Shown one piece after another: positions 44,109 through 53,086 of a DNA stretch of 64,000 bases; positions within the stretch are counted from its first letter, which is position 1, and every line of letters starts with the position of its first letter. The translations under genes were made by a program, and so were the position numbers. The stretch comes from Paracoccus alkanivorans (lineage in GTDB: Bacteria > Pseudomonadota > Alphaproteobacteria > Rhodobacterales > Rhodobacteraceae). The stretch covers positions 62,001 through 126,000 of the forward strand of contig NZ_QOKZ01000002.1 in NCBI RefSeq assembly GCF_003697785.1. The letters are read 5' to 3'. The notes under the pieces are model-generated. The model saw only the letters and a list, made by a program, of their open reading frames with translations, was not told the DNA's origin and ran no database searches.

Positions 44109-45713
44109 ATGACAAAGCTGTTCACAACCACCGCGCTCGTGGCCGCCATGGCTCTGCCCGCCCATGCCGCCCAGCCCGCCGAAGGTGAAAAGCTGGCCGA
44201 AGACCAGTCGCTGAGCTTCTGGATCCTCGACGCGATCAAATCCGCCGATCCGCAACTGACATCGTCGCGGACCGATTCGGACATGATCCGTCAGCTTTTC
44301 GAAGGGCTGATGAACGAGGACGAGACCGGCGCCATGATCCCCGGCGTCGCCGAAAGCCACGAGGTCAGCGAGGATGGCCTGACCTATACCTTCCATCTGC
44401 GCGACGCGAAATGGTCCAACGGCGACCCGGTCACCGCGGGCGATTTCGTCTACGCCTGGCAGCGCGCCGTGAATCCCGAGACAGCCTCGGAATACGCATG
44501 GTTCATGGAGCTGATGAACATCGTCAATGCCACCGAGATCGTCAAGGGAGAGAAGGCCCCCGAAGAGCTGGGCGTGAAGGCCGTCGATGACAGGACGCTG
44601 GAAGTCACGCTGACCAAGCCGACTCCGTATTTCCTCAAGACATTGTCGCATTCCACGACCTTCCCCACCCCGCAGAAAGTGATCGAGGAGCATGGCGACA
44701 GCTGGACTCAGGCCGGCAAGATGGTCGGCAACGGCGCCTATGTGCTGAAAAGCCACGATCTCGGCGTCGAGGCGGTGCTGGTCAAGAACGACGAATACTG
44801 GGATGCCGAAAATACCATCATCGACGAGGTCAAATTCGTCACCGTCAACGACCAGAATATCGGCCTGACCCGGACGCTCGCGGGCGAGATCGACTGGATG
44901 AACCAGCTTCCCGCCGGGCAGTTCCCGCGCCTGAAGGAAGAACATGGCGACGCGGTCGTGGCCCCGCCCTGGGCCTGTTCCTATGCCTATATCTTCAACC
45001 TGTCGGACAAGGGACCGGAAGCGCTGAAGGATCTGCGGGTGCGTCAGGCGCTGTCCTATGCGATCGACCGCGACATCATCGTGGACAAGATCCTGCAGGG
45101 CGGCCAGGAACCGGCCTATTTCTGGACCCATTGGGCCATCGAGGGCTTTGAATCCCCCGAGATCGAAATGGCCGGCTGGACACAGCAGGAACGGCTGGAA
45201 AAGGCCAAGGCCCTGCTGGCCGAGGCAGGTTACGGCCCGGACAATCCGCTGCAGCTGACGATCCAGTATAACACCTCGGAGGACCACAAGAAGCTGGCCA
45301 TCGCGGTGCAGCAGTTCTGGAAGGCCATCGGCGTGAACGTGACGCTGAACAATTACGAATGGAAGGTTCATATCGACCGCCTGAACAACCAGGATTTCGA
45401 GGTCGCCCGCTATGCATGGTGCGGCGATTACAACGAGGCCACCACCTTCCTCGATTACTTCCGCACCGAAGGATACAATCAGGGCAAATGGTCCAACGCG
45501 GAATTCGACAAGCTGCTTGCCGATTCCGCGACCTCGGAAAATCCTGCCGAGCTTTACAAGCAGGCCGAGCAGATCCTGATCGGCGACATGGCCCTTGCCC
45601 CCGTCTATCACTACTCGCAGCCTCAATATATCGAGCCGAGCTTGCGCGGCGCGCCGCTCGAGAACGTGATGATGAGCTGGTACGCCAAGGACATGTATCG
45701 CGTGGCGGAATAA
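44109..45713 (+). CDS. oppA: Oligopeptide ABC transporter, periplasmic substrate-binding protein
   Basis: 534-aa SBP_bac_5 protein with signal peptide (LFTTTALVAAMALPAHA, cleavage near residue 21). The sequence follows E. coli OppA block by block: LFEGLMNEDETGAMIPGVAES, YTFHLRDAKWSNGDPVTAGDFVYAWQR, LEVTLTKPTPYFLKTLSH, GEIDWMNQLP and LRVRQALSYAIDRDIIVDKIL. AAGGAGG precedes the ATG at 44109. It binds short peptides for import by OppBCDF. An intercistronic hairpin separates it from oppB, which usually leaves the binding protein in excess. Confidence 0.94.
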   Translation: MTKLFTTTALVAAMALPAHAAQPAEGEKLAEDQSLSFWILDAIKSADPQLTSSRTDSDMIRQLFEGLMNEDETGAMIPGVAESHEVSEDGLTYTFHLRDAKWSNGDPVTAGDFVYAWQRAVNPETASEYAWFMELMNIVNATEIVKGEKAPEELGVKAVDDRTLEVTLTKPTPYFLKTLSHSTTFPTPQKVIEEHGDSWTQAGKMVGNGAYVLKSHDLGVEAVLVKNDEYWDAENTIIDEVKFVTVNDQNIGLTRTLAGEIDWMNQLPAGQFPRLKEEHGDAVVAPPWACSYAYIFNLSDKGPEALKDLRVRQALSYAIDRDIIVDKILQGGQEPAYFWTHWAIEGFESPEIEMAGWTQQERLEKAKALLAEAGYGPDNPLQLTIQYNTSEDHKKLAIAVQQFWKAIGVNVTLNNYEWKVHIDRLNNQDFEVARYAWCGDYNEATTFLDYFRTEGYNQGKWSNAEFDKLLADSATSENPAELYKQAEQILIGDMALAPVYHYSQPQYIEPSLRGAPLENVMMSWYAKDMYRVAE

Positions 45714-45730
45714 GCCCTGCCTGAAAATTG

Positions 45731-45757
45731 TCCGGGAGGGTTTCATTCCTTCCCGGA
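45731..45757 (+). terminator. Intercistronic attenuator hairpin between oppA and oppB
   Basis: TCCGGGAGGG pairs with CCTTCCCGGA (10 bp including one G-U) around a 7-base loop, and TTT follows. Located between the binding-protein gene and the membrane-component genes, the classic place for a partial terminator that lowers downstream expression or protects the oppA mRNA. Confidence 0.6.
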
Positions 45758-45800
45758 TTTGGTCATATGACCTGACCTAAATACGCAGGGAGGCTGCGCC

Positions 45801-46724
45801 ATGTTCGCGTATATCATGCGACGACTGGCGGTGGCGGTACCGACGCTGCTGCTGCTGATCGTCATTTCTTTCGTGCTGATGCACCTGGCCCCCGGCGGCC
45901 CGTTCTCGCAGGAACGGGAGCTTCCGGCGCGGGTGCTGGCCAATCTGAACGCCAAATACGGGCTGGACGAACCGCTCTGGCGCCAGATCGTCAACTATGT
46001 CTACAGCATCGTCATCCATTTCGATTTCGGCCCCAGTTTCGTCTATCCCGACCGCACCGTGAACGAATTGCTCGCCGATGGATTCCCGGTGACGCTGACC
46101 TATGGCTCGCTGGCCTTCCTGGCCGCCGTGCTGGTCGGCGTGGGCCTGGGCGTGGTCGCCGCGATCCGGCACAATAGCTGGCTGGATTATCTGGCCGTGG
46201 GCATCTCGATCGGCGCACAGGTTCTGCCGAATTTCGTCATGGCGCCGATCCTCGTGCTGTTCTTTACGCTCACATGGCGGATATTGCCCGGCGGCGGCTG
46301 GAGTTTTTCCGATCCCAGCTTCTGGATCATGCCAGTGATCGCATTGGCGACGAGCTACATGGCCTCGATCGCGCGCATCACCCGCTCGTCCATGCTGGAA
46401 GTGCTGGGCAGCAACCATATCCGCACCGCCCGCGCCAAGGGGATGCCCGAACATCGCGTCATCCTGCGCCACGCGCTGAAACCGGCGATGCTACCGGTGA
46501 TCAGCTATCTTGGTCCGGTCTTCGTATCGATGATCACCGGTTCGGTGGTGATCGACATCTATTTCTCCACCGGCGGCATCGGCAAGGCCTTCGTCGAAAG
46601 CGCGCTGAACCGCGATTACGCGGTCATGATGGGCGTGACGATCCTGATCGGCGCGCTGACCATCCTGTTCAACCTCGTGGTCGATATCCTCTATGCGTGG
46701 ATCGATCCGAAAATCCGGTACTGA
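45801..46724 (+). CDS. oppB: Oligopeptide ABC transporter permease OppB
   Basis: 307-aa inner-membrane permease with six hydrophobic segments. Typical start MFAYIMRRLAVAVPTLLLL, an N-terminal periplasmic loop, and the EAA coupling loop ARAKGMPEHRVILRHALKPAMLP, followed by GSVVIDIYFSTGGIGKAFVESALNRDY. Forms the channel with OppC. GGAGG lies upstream of the ATG. Confidence 0.95.
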   Translation: MFAYIMRRLAVAVPTLLLLIVISFVLMHLAPGGPFSQERELPARVLANLNAKYGLDEPLWRQIVNYVYSIVIHFDFGPSFVYPDRTVNELLADGFPVTLTYGSLAFLAAVLVGVGLGVVAAIRHNSWLDYLAVGISIGAQVLPNFVMAPILVLFFTLTWRILPGGGWSFSDPSFWIMPVIALATSYMASIARITRSSMLEVLGSNHIRTARAKGMPEHRVILRHALKPAMLPVISYLGPVFVSMITGSVVIDIYFSTGGIGKAFVESALNRDYAVMMGVTILIGALTILFNLVVDILYAWIDPKIRY

Positions 46725-46727
46725 GTC

Positions 46728-47654
46728 ATGGTGATCGAGCAAGAAAAGATGCAGCGCCTCGCTACCCGCATGGTCGAGGAAGAGGTCAAGGGCCGCAGCC
46801 CATGGGCCGATGCCCGCAAGCGCTTCCTGCGCAACAAGGCGGCGATGGCGGGGCTGGTGATCCTGATCCTCGTGGCACTGTTTGCGCTGTTCGGCGATAT
46901 GCTGGCGGTCTGGTCGAACGAGGAACTGGATTTCTCGGTCATGGGACAGGTCGCGACGATGGGCGCGCCCTCGCTGGAAAACGGCCATTACTTCGGCACC
47001 GACGACCTGGGCCGCGACCTGTTCTCGCGCACCGTGCAGGGCACGCAGATATCGCTGATGGTCGGCATCGTCGGGGCCGGCATCGCGGTGATCGTCGGCA
47101 CGCTTTACGGCGCGACGGCGGGCTATGTCGGCGGCCGCACCGACCAGTTCATGATGCGCGCCGTCGATATCCTGATGTCGGTGCCCTACATGTTCGTGCT
47201 GATCCTACTTCTGGTCATGTTCGGCCGCTCGATCGCCATGCTGTTTCTGGGCATCGGCCTGATCTCCTGGCTGGAAATGTCGCGGATCGTGCGCGGCCAG
47301 ACTTTGTCGCTGAAGAACCGCGAATTCATCGAGGCCGCCCGCGCCACCGGCGTCTCGACCTGGAAGATCATCATCCGCCATATCGTCCCCAACCTGCTGG
47401 GCGTGGTCGCCGTCTATGCCACGCTGCTGGTGCCGCTGATGATCCTGACCGAAAGCTTCATCAGTTTCCTCGGTCTTGGCGTGCAGGAACCGCTGACCTC
47501 ATGGGGCGCGCTGATCTCGGAAGGCGCCGGCACGATGAATTACGGCACGCTCTGGCAGCTGGCCTTTCCGCTGTTCTTCTTCGTCATCACCCTTTTCGGC
47601 TTCTTCTTCGTGGGCGATGGCCTGCGCGACGCCCTCGACCCGAAGGATCGCTGA
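46728..47654 (+). CDS. oppC: Oligopeptide ABC transporter permease OppC
   Basis: 308-aa permease with six hydrophobic segments. The N-terminal cytoplasmic stretch (GRSPWADARKRFLRNKAA) is OppC-like; GTDDLGRDLFSRTVQGTQISL and the EAA loop EAARATGVSTWKIIIRHIVPN are diagnostic; ESFISFLGLGVQEPLTSWG is near the C-terminus. Three bases separate it from oppB. Confidence 0.95.
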   Translation: MVIEQEKMQRLATRMVEEEVKGRSPWADARKRFLRNKAAMAGLVILILVALFALFGDMLAVWSNEELDFSVMGQVATMGAPSLENGHYFGTDDLGRDLFSRTVQGTQISLMVGIVGAGIAVIVGTLYGATAGYVGGRTDQFMMRAVDILMSVPYMFVLILLLVMFGRSIAMLFLGIGLISWLEMSRIVRGQTLSLKNREFIEAARATGVSTWKIIIRHIVPNLLGVVAVYATLLVPLMILTESFISFLGLGVQEPLTSWGALISEGAGTMNYGTLWQLAFPLFFFVITLFGFFFVGDGLRDALDPKDR

Positions 47655-47655
47655 C

Positions 47656-48672
47656 ATGGCACTGCTCGATATCAACGATCTCAGCGTCAGCTTCCGCACC
47701 AATGACGGCGTGGTGCAGGCGGTCAATAACGTGAGCCTGTCGGTGGACCAGGGCGAAACGCTTGGCGTGGTTGGCGAATCCGGCAGCGGCAAATCGCAGC
47801 TTTCCTTCGCCATCATGGGGCTTCTGGCCCGCAACGGGCAGGCGACCGGCTCGGTCCGTTTCGACGGGCAGGAGATCCTGAACGCGCCGCCGAAAATCCT
47901 CAACCGCATCCGGGCCGAGAAGATCGCGATGATCTTCCAGGACCCGATGACCTCGCTCAATCCCTATATGCGGGTCTCGGACCAGATGGCCGAGGTGCTG
48001 ACCCTGCACAAGGGCATGTCCCGCAGCAAAGCCGTGACCGAGTCCGTGCGAATGCTGGACGCGGTGAAAATCCCCGATGCGAAGGGGCGGGTCCGCCTTT
48101 ATCCGCATGAATTCTCGGGCGGGATGCGGCAGCGGGTGATGATCGCCATGGCGCTGCTCTGCCGCCCGAGCCTGCTGATCGCGGACGAGCCCACCACGGC
48201 GCTGGACGTCACGGTGCAGGCGCAGATCATGACGCTGCTGGCCGAGCTGCGGCGCGAATTCGGCATGGCGATGATCCTGATCACCCATGACCTGGGCGTG
48301 GTCGCGGGCTCTTGCGAACGGGTCGCCGTCATGTATGGCGGCCGCATCCGCGAAACGGGGCCGGTCGGGCCGCTTTTCGAGGCCCCCGCCCATCCCTATA
48401 CGCAGGGCCTGCTGGGCGCGATCCCGCGGATCGATCAGGAGGGCGACGAGTTGTCGGCCATTCCCGGCTCTCCCCCCAACATGACGCGCCCGCCCGCGGG
48501 CTGCGCCTTTGAACCCCGCTGCCCCTATCGGCGCGAGGATTGCGCCTGCCAGCGCCCCATGCTGGACGCGTTCGCTCCGGCCCGCGCCCGCGCCTGTTTC
48601 GCGCCGCTGGATGACGTGCTGCAGCGACGCCTGCCCCAAGCCCAGACCACGATGCAAGGTGGACAGCCATGA
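47656..48672 (+). CDS. oppD: Oligopeptide ABC transporter ATP-binding protein OppD
   Basis: 338-aa ATPase. Walker [13 protein letters not shown]-loop [17 protein letters not shown] signature [15 protein letters not shown], Walker [13 protein letters not shown] and switch THDLGVV. The oligopeptide/dipeptide C-terminal domain has the [14 protein letters not shown] cysteine cluster, which in relatives can hold an Fe-S centre. Start ATG at 47656, one base after the oppC stop. Overlaps oppF (ATGA). Confidence 0.95.
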   Translation: MALLDINDLSVSFRTNDGVVQAVNNVSLSVDQGETLGVVGESGSGKSQLSFAIMGLLARNGQATGSVRFDGQEILNAPPKILNRIRAEKIAMIFQDPMTSLNPYMRVSDQMAEVLTLHKGMSRSKAVTESVRMLDAVKIPDAKGRVRLYPHEFSGGMRQRVMIAMALLCRPSLLIADEPTTALDVTVQAQIMTLLAELRREFGMAMILITHDLGVVAGSCERVAVMYGGRIRETGPVGPLFEAPAHPYTQGLLGAIPRIDQEGDELSAIPGSPPNMTRPPAGCAFEPRCPYRREDCACQRPMLDAFAPARARACFAPLDDVLQRRLPQAQTTMQGGQP

Positions 48673-49694
48673 CCAGACCCCTGCTCGACGTGCGCGACCT
48701 GCGCGTGACCTTCCATATCCGGCGCGAGGGCGACCTGCCCTGGACCCAGCCCCGCGAGCTGCATGCGGTGGGCGGCGTGGATTTCAGCCTCGCACCGGGC
48801 GAGACCCTTGGCGTGGTGGGCGAATCCGGCTGCGGGAAATCGACGCTGGCCCGCGCCCTGATCGGTCTCGTCCCGGCCGAGGGACAGGCCGAATGGATCG
48901 ACGGCAAGGACCTGATCGGGCTTTCGCCCCGGCAGATGATGAAATACCGCAACGACATCCAGATGGTGTTCCAGGACCCGCTGGCCTCGCTCAATCCACG
49001 CATGACGGTGGGCCAGATCATCGCCGAGCCGCTGACCACCCACCATCCGGGCCTGAAACGCGCCGAGGTGAAGGAACGGGTCAAGGCGATGATGGAAAAG
49101 GTCGGGCTGCTGCCCAACCAGATCAACCGCTATCCGCATGAATTCAGCGGCGGCCAGTGCCAGCGCATCGGCATCGCCCGCGCCCTGATCGTCGAGCCGA
49201 AGCTGATCATCTGCGACGAGCCGGTCAGCGCGCTGGATGTCTCGATCCAGGCGCAGGTGATCAATCTGCTGATCCGGCTGCAGCGGGAACTGGGTCTCGC
49301 GCTGATCTTCATCGCCCATGACCTGTCGGTGGTGAAGCATATCAGCGATCGGGTGATGGTGCTTTACCTGGGCCGGGTGATGGAGATCGCCTCTTCGGAC
49401 GATCTCTATGCGGCGCCACAGCATCCCTATACGCAGGCGCTGCTATCGGCGGTGCCGGTGCCCGATCCCGCGCATGACATGGCCGCCTCGGTAGTGCCGT
49501 TGGCCGGCGACCTGCCCTCGCCGCTCGCCCCGCCTTCGGGCTGCGTCTTCCGCACCCGCTGCCCGCGCGCCACCGAAAGATGCGCGGCGGAGGTCCCGGT
49601 CTTGTCAGGCGCAGGTCACCAGACCGCCTGCCATTTCCCCGGCCCGCTGACCGAAGCGGAAATCGCCTTCGCGCGAAGAACCGAGGCTGCGTAG
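48669..49694 (+). CDS. oppF: Oligopeptide ABC transporter ATP-binding protein OppF
   Basis: 341-aa ATPase partner of OppD. Walker A GESGCGKSTLAR, FQDPLASLNPRMTVG, signature FSGGQCQRIGIARAL, Walker B LIICDEPVSALD and switch AHDLSVV. The C-terminal domain has FRTRCPRATERCAAE. Completes a full oppABCDF set in one direction; no terminator is obvious after it. Confidence 0.95.
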   Translation: MTRPLLDVRDLRVTFHIRREGDLPWTQPRELHAVGGVDFSLAPGETLGVVGESGCGKSTLARALIGLVPAEGQAEWIDGKDLIGLSPRQMMKYRNDIQMVFQDPLASLNPRMTVGQIIAEPLTTHHPGLKRAEVKERVKAMMEKVGLLPNQINRYPHEFSGGQCQRIGIARALIVEPKLIICDEPVSALDVSIQAQVINLLIRLQRELGLALIFIAHDLSVVKHISDRVMVLYLGRVMEIASSDDLYAAPQHPYTQALLSAVPVPDPAHDMAASVVPLAGDLPSPLAPPSGCVFRTRCPRATERCAAEVPVLSGAGHQTACHFPGPLTEAEIAFARRTEAA

Positions 49695-50146
49695 CAAGCT
49701 GGGTTGATAGCAATCATGCGGCTGCGTGAGGTATTGCGCCGAAATCCGCCGAGCCAAGCAGACTCATAAATTAATGTATTGTTATTATTGTAAAATTATC
49801 TTTCTTCCGAAATCCACGCCACGAAGACCGCAGTTAACAGCGCCGCACGAGCAAACCCGCACCCGACCGCTGCCGCATTTCCAAATCCATGGATTGCAAC
49901 GTGAATCCTGAACGAAAGCGAGTTTTGCGGTAACGCCGACCAGCGATGTCGGCCTAATCATGCACGATTGCTACCGCGCTGGATTCAGAGACGATTCCCT
50001 CATGGATTTTATGCAGCAGAGCCGCTCTTGAACACTACAGCGAAACTGGTTACCGTGGCGGTCGTCAAAAGCACCCTGAAACACGAGTAGAGTATTATTG
50101 GTCATGGTTACAATGAATTCACCTAGAAAAGAAGCATACGACCACC
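49695..50146. other. Gene-free AT-rich boundary region after oppF
   Basis: 452 bases in which composition shifts from GC-rich to AT-rich (for example ATTAATGTATTGTTATTATT near 49772). No tRNA, integrase, IS end or convincing coding frame was found; a 61-codon frame at 49726 has no family features. TACAAT at about 50107 could be a -10 element for the sulfotransferase gene. This is the likely left boundary of transferred DNA. Confidence 0.5.
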
Positions 50147-50806
50147 ATGATATCTCACTACCACAAAGCTATATTCGTTCACATTCCAAAGTGCGGCGGC
50201 CAGAGTATTGAAACCCTCTTTCTTGATGATCTGGGCCTGGACTGGAAAGCACGAGCCCCCCTATTATTGAGAGGCAACAAGAATCCGAAACTTGGCCCAC
50301 CAAAACTTGCACATCTTTTGGCAAGTGAATACGTCAAATTTCACTATATTTCAGAAGATCTTTTCCAGGACTATTTTAAGTTTTCTTATATTCGGAATCC
50401 CTTCGATCGGGCAATTTCCCTTTTCAACTACCTGAATCACAAACTGGACCTAACGAGATTCGTTATGGAGTGGTTGCCGAAACAATTCGCTCTATCCAGC
50501 AATTACAAAAATTATCCACACACCTATCCTGGTTGGTATCACTTCGTAAGACCACAAACGGATTATATTTTTGATACAACAGGTAAAAAAGAAAAACTTC
50601 TCATAGATAGATATTATAAACTCGAGGAGATCTCGGACAATCACGCCGAGATCACCAAACTCCTGAAGAACAAAAAAACTATGAAGCACGTAAACAAATC
50701 CAAGAAAAATATCGCTTCGATCGATGATTTGAGTCAACCAATGAAGGAGACGCTATTTAACCTATATAAGGTTGATTTCGATAACTTTGGTTACAGTCAT
50801 CTCTGA
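50147..50806 (+). CDS. Sulfotransferase family protein (glycan/carbohydrate sulfotransferase-like)
   Basis: 219-aa soluble sulfotransferase. The 5'-PAPS loop is FVHIPKCGGQSIE (10-22), and the 3'-phosphate motif is SYIRNPFDRAISLFNY (about 80-95), as in the Sulfotransfer_2 family acting on polysaccharides. No signal peptide. Composition is strikingly unlike the neighbours: I count 19 G/C in 50581-50640, and lysine/asparagine/isoleucine codons dominate, so it was very probably acquired by transfer. The acceptor is unknown; the adjacent GSCFA/SGNH genes suggest a surface glycan. A terminator follows. Confidence 0.83.
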   Translation: MISHYHKAIFVHIPKCGGQSIETLFLDDLGLDWKARAPLLLRGNKNPKLGPPKLAHLLASEYVKFHYISEDLFQDYFKFSYIRNPFDRAISLFNYLNHKLDLTRFVMEWLPKQFALSSNYKNYPHTYPGWYHFVRPQTDYIFDTTGKKEKLLIDRYYKLEEISDNHAEITKLLKNKKTMKHVNKSKKNIASIDDLSQPMKETLFNLYKVDFDNFGYSHL

Positions 50807-50824
50807 CAAGCCGTCAAGAAACTC

Positions 50825-50863
50825 AGAGACTGCCGATCCTGAGGCAAGGCGGGAGTCTCTTTT
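50825..50863 (+). terminator. Intrinsic terminator after the sulfotransferase gene
   Basis: AGAGACT (50825-50831) pairs with AGTCTCT (50854-50860), with an inner GCC/GGC pairing, followed by TTT. 18 bases after the stop codon. Confidence 0.65.
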
Positions 50864-51203
50864 GTGTTCTCTTATTGGAAAGGGCATGATCTTCCGCGAC
50901 CGAGGCAGTCTTTCCAGTGGCGTTCAAGAAGATGAGCGCAAACAGGGACAAACTATACCGTACGATGGATATATTTCTGAATCTTGCAGTGACGAAAGCC
51001 TCGGGTCCCGCTTGATCTACAAAACGGAAACATGCCCCTCCTTGAGCAACGTTGGTAACGCAAATGCGCCTTACGAAGTTCTACGGAAAAAGCTATAAGC
51101 GATAATAAGATCGCCCCGCGGGTAACCGCAGTTACAAGGTGCGGAATAAGGTGGACAGAAGGGGCGTAGCCTGAAACACACGAGGAGCACCCAGGAGATT
51201 TCC
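50864..51203. other. Non-coding remnant region between sulfotransferase and GSCFA genes
   Basis: About 340 bases. A 108-codon frame starting at 50772 overlaps the sulfotransferase end and the terminator and has no recognisable family, so I do not call it. GTAAC-CGCA-GTTAC (about 51122-51135) is a small dyad ahead of the GSCFA gene; an AGGAG ribosome-binding site is at its end. Composition returns to GC-rich by about 51.1 kb. Confidence 0.4.
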
Positions 51204-52286
51204 ATGACCAACCCCTATTCGTCTCTCGAGGCCCGCGCCTTCTGGTCCCCCGCAGTGGCCAAACGCAGTCTGTTCGACATATCCGAACTCTGGCAAGCGC
51301 CTTTCCCGATCACCAGGAAAACCAAGATCGTTACCTTCGGGTCGTGCTTCGCACAGCATTTCAGCCGCGCGCTGGTGGCCCGCAACTTCACCTGGCTGGA
51401 CGCCGAGCCGGCACCTAAAGGACTGAGCGCAGAGAGCGCCAGGGACTTCAATTACGGCATCTTCAGTGCCCGCACCGCGAACATCTACACCACCTCGTTG
51501 CTGCGCCAGTGGACGGAATGGGCGGTGGGCGAAACCACGCCGCCCGAGATCTTCTGGACCGACGAGGCAGGCCGCGTCTATGACCCGTTCCGCCCGGTGA
51601 TCGAGCCCGGTGGTTTCGCCACGCCCGAGGAAATGTTTGCCTCGCGAATGCGCTGCGTTGAAGCCTTCCGCACCGCAATCATGGACAGTGGGCTGTTCGT
51701 CTTTACCCTCGGCCTGACCGAAAGCTGGTGGGACGCCGACGGTGGCTGGGAATATCCGATGTGCCCCGGCACCGCCGCCGGCACGTTCGACACGGAGAAA
51801 CATGTTTTTCGCAATCAGGATTATAATTTCGTCCGCCGCAATCTCATGCAGGCGATCCGCATGATACGCGCCGCGCGCAAGGGCGGGCCGCGCTTTCTGC
51901 TTACCGTCTCGCCAGTGCCGCTGACCGCGACAAACTCGGGCAATCATGTCCTTGTTGCAACGATGGAATCCAAGTCCATTCTGCGCGCCGTAGCAGGCGA
52001 CCTGTCGAAGACGCTCTCCAATGTCAGCTATTTTCCTTCCTACGAGATCATCAACGCTCCACCCTATCGCGGAAGTTTCTTCGAGCCCAACATGCGTAGC
52101 GTGAACCCGAATGGTGTGGACCACGTGATGAAGATCTTCTTCGCCGGACTCTCCCAAATGGCACAAACCGAGCGGGGACATCCTTCCTCCCCGGCCCCAG
52201 TCGGGAAAGAGACCCGGCAGGTCGAAACCTCAGACGACCTGGCCTGCGAGGAAGAACTCCTGGCAGCCTTCGGTCAGGCGAAATGA
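51204..52286 (+). CDS. GSCFA domain-containing protein
   Basis: 360-aa protein carrying the name motif TFGSCFAQHFSRAL at about 48-61, followed by FNYGIFSARTANIYT, VFTLGLTESWWDADGGWEYP and LLTVSPVPLTAT. The Gly-Ser-Cys-Phe-Ala block and the SPVP element are conserved in the GSCFA family, which I recall as related to SGNH/GDSL hydrolases. It is probably an esterase or acyl/acetyl transferase on glycans; this is inference. No signal peptide. Ends 4 bases before the SGNH gene, so the two are likely one operon. Confidence 0.87.
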   Translation: MTNPYSSLEARAFWSPAVAKRSLFDISELWQAPFPITRKTKIVTFGSCFAQHFSRALVARNFTWLDAEPAPKGLSAESARDFNYGIFSARTANIYTTSLLRQWTEWAVGETTPPEIFWTDEAGRVYDPFRPVIEPGGFATPEEMFASRMRCVEAFRTAIMDSGLFVFTLGLTESWWDADGGWEYPMCPGTAAGTFDTEKHVFRNQDYNFVRRNLMQAIRMIRAARKGGPRFLLTVSPVPLTATNSGNHVLVATMESKSILRAVAGDLSKTLSNVSYFPSYEIINAPPYRGSFFEPNMRSVNPNGVDHVMKIFFAGLSQMAQTERGHPSSPAPVGKETRQVETSDDLACEEELLAAFGQAK

Positions 52287-52290
52287 AACC

Positions 52291-53055
52291 ATGACGCGAC
52301 CCATATTGATTATCGGAGACTCCCATCTGGGAGCATTGAAACGCGGCATGGACATGGATCCCGGCCGCTTTCCTGATGTTTCCTTCCTCCCCCTTGGCAA
52401 GGGCAGCGCCGTGCCGCGGAAGTTTTATGAACATGACGCGGAGGCCGGGATTGTGCGCACCATCGCGCCGGGCTGGCAGAACACCGAGTTCACCGCCGGC
52501 ATGCAGAAGTCCAGCAGCCAACGGCAATTGCTCGTGGTGTCGCTGCCGCTCAACACGTCACGCATCCTGCGCGACGTATCCTGGCACACCCATGTGCCCT
52601 GGCAGCTGCGCCGGAGCGAAGCGGAAACCCCGTTGTCGGATCAGTTGGTGGAGAGACTGATCGATCAGGACAGTCGTTATGCGATCGGCTTCATGACCGC
52701 GCTGATCGCGATCGGCCTGGACGCGGTGGTGCTTGAGGCGCCGCGGTTCTTCGAGACGGCCAGCTATCTGCCACGCACCCGGCTGGAAGTCTGCCAATAT
52801 ATCGACGCGCTCTATCGCGAGCGGGTCCGGGCCGGGCTGGCGGCAGCTGGAGTCGGGGTCATAGATCAGCCCGCCGAGACCATCAGCGATCGGGGAACCA
52901 CCCGGCTGGAATACGATCATGAGGACCCCCGCGACACCCACCACGCCAACGCGCTCTATGGTCAACTCGCGCTAGACAGGATTCTCTCCTATGCGGCAGC
53001 AGGAGCTGAGCGTGAACATGACCTGGGATCATCACTTTCCCACGGACTGCACTGA
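52291..53055 (+). CDS. SGNH/GDSL-type hydrolase-like protein
   Basis: 254-aa protein. The N-terminal ILIIGDSHLGALKRG holds the block I Ser (GDSH, Ser11), and the C-terminal DPRDTHHANALYG holds the D-x-x-H pair expected of SGNH esterases. The central part (residues 60-190) is not like any enzyme I recognise, so a pseudo-enzyme is possible. Encoded directly behind GSCFA, forming a pair. Normal GC-rich codon use, unlike the sulfotransferase gene upstream. Confidence 0.78.
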   Translation: MTRPILIIGDSHLGALKRGMDMDPGRFPDVSFLPLGKGSAVPRKFYEHDAEAGIVRTIAPGWQNTEFTAGMQKSSSQRQLLVVSLPLNTSRILRDVSWHTHVPWQLRRSEAETPLSDQLVERLIDQDSRYAIGFMTALIAIGLDAVVLEAPRFFETASYLPRTRLEVCQYIDALYRERVRAGLAAAGVGVIDQPAETISDRGTTRLEYDHEDPRDTHHANALYGQLALDRILSYAAAGAEREHDLGSSLSHGLH

Positions 53056-53086
53056 AAAATCAGGGTTTTCCTGCTGACCGCAAGAC

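Noticed and set aside
44034-45746. 570-codon minus-strand frame opposite oppA
   Set aside because: Shadow of oppA, whose plus-strand product has a signal peptide and full family motifs.
49726-49911. 61-codon frame after oppF
   Set aside because: Begins in intergenic sequence with arginine/proline-rich shadow-type composition; no motif and no ribosome-binding site.
50772-51098. 108-codon frame overlapping the end of the sulfotransferase
   Set aside because: Runs through a terminator hairpin, has no ribosome-binding site and no recognisable family.
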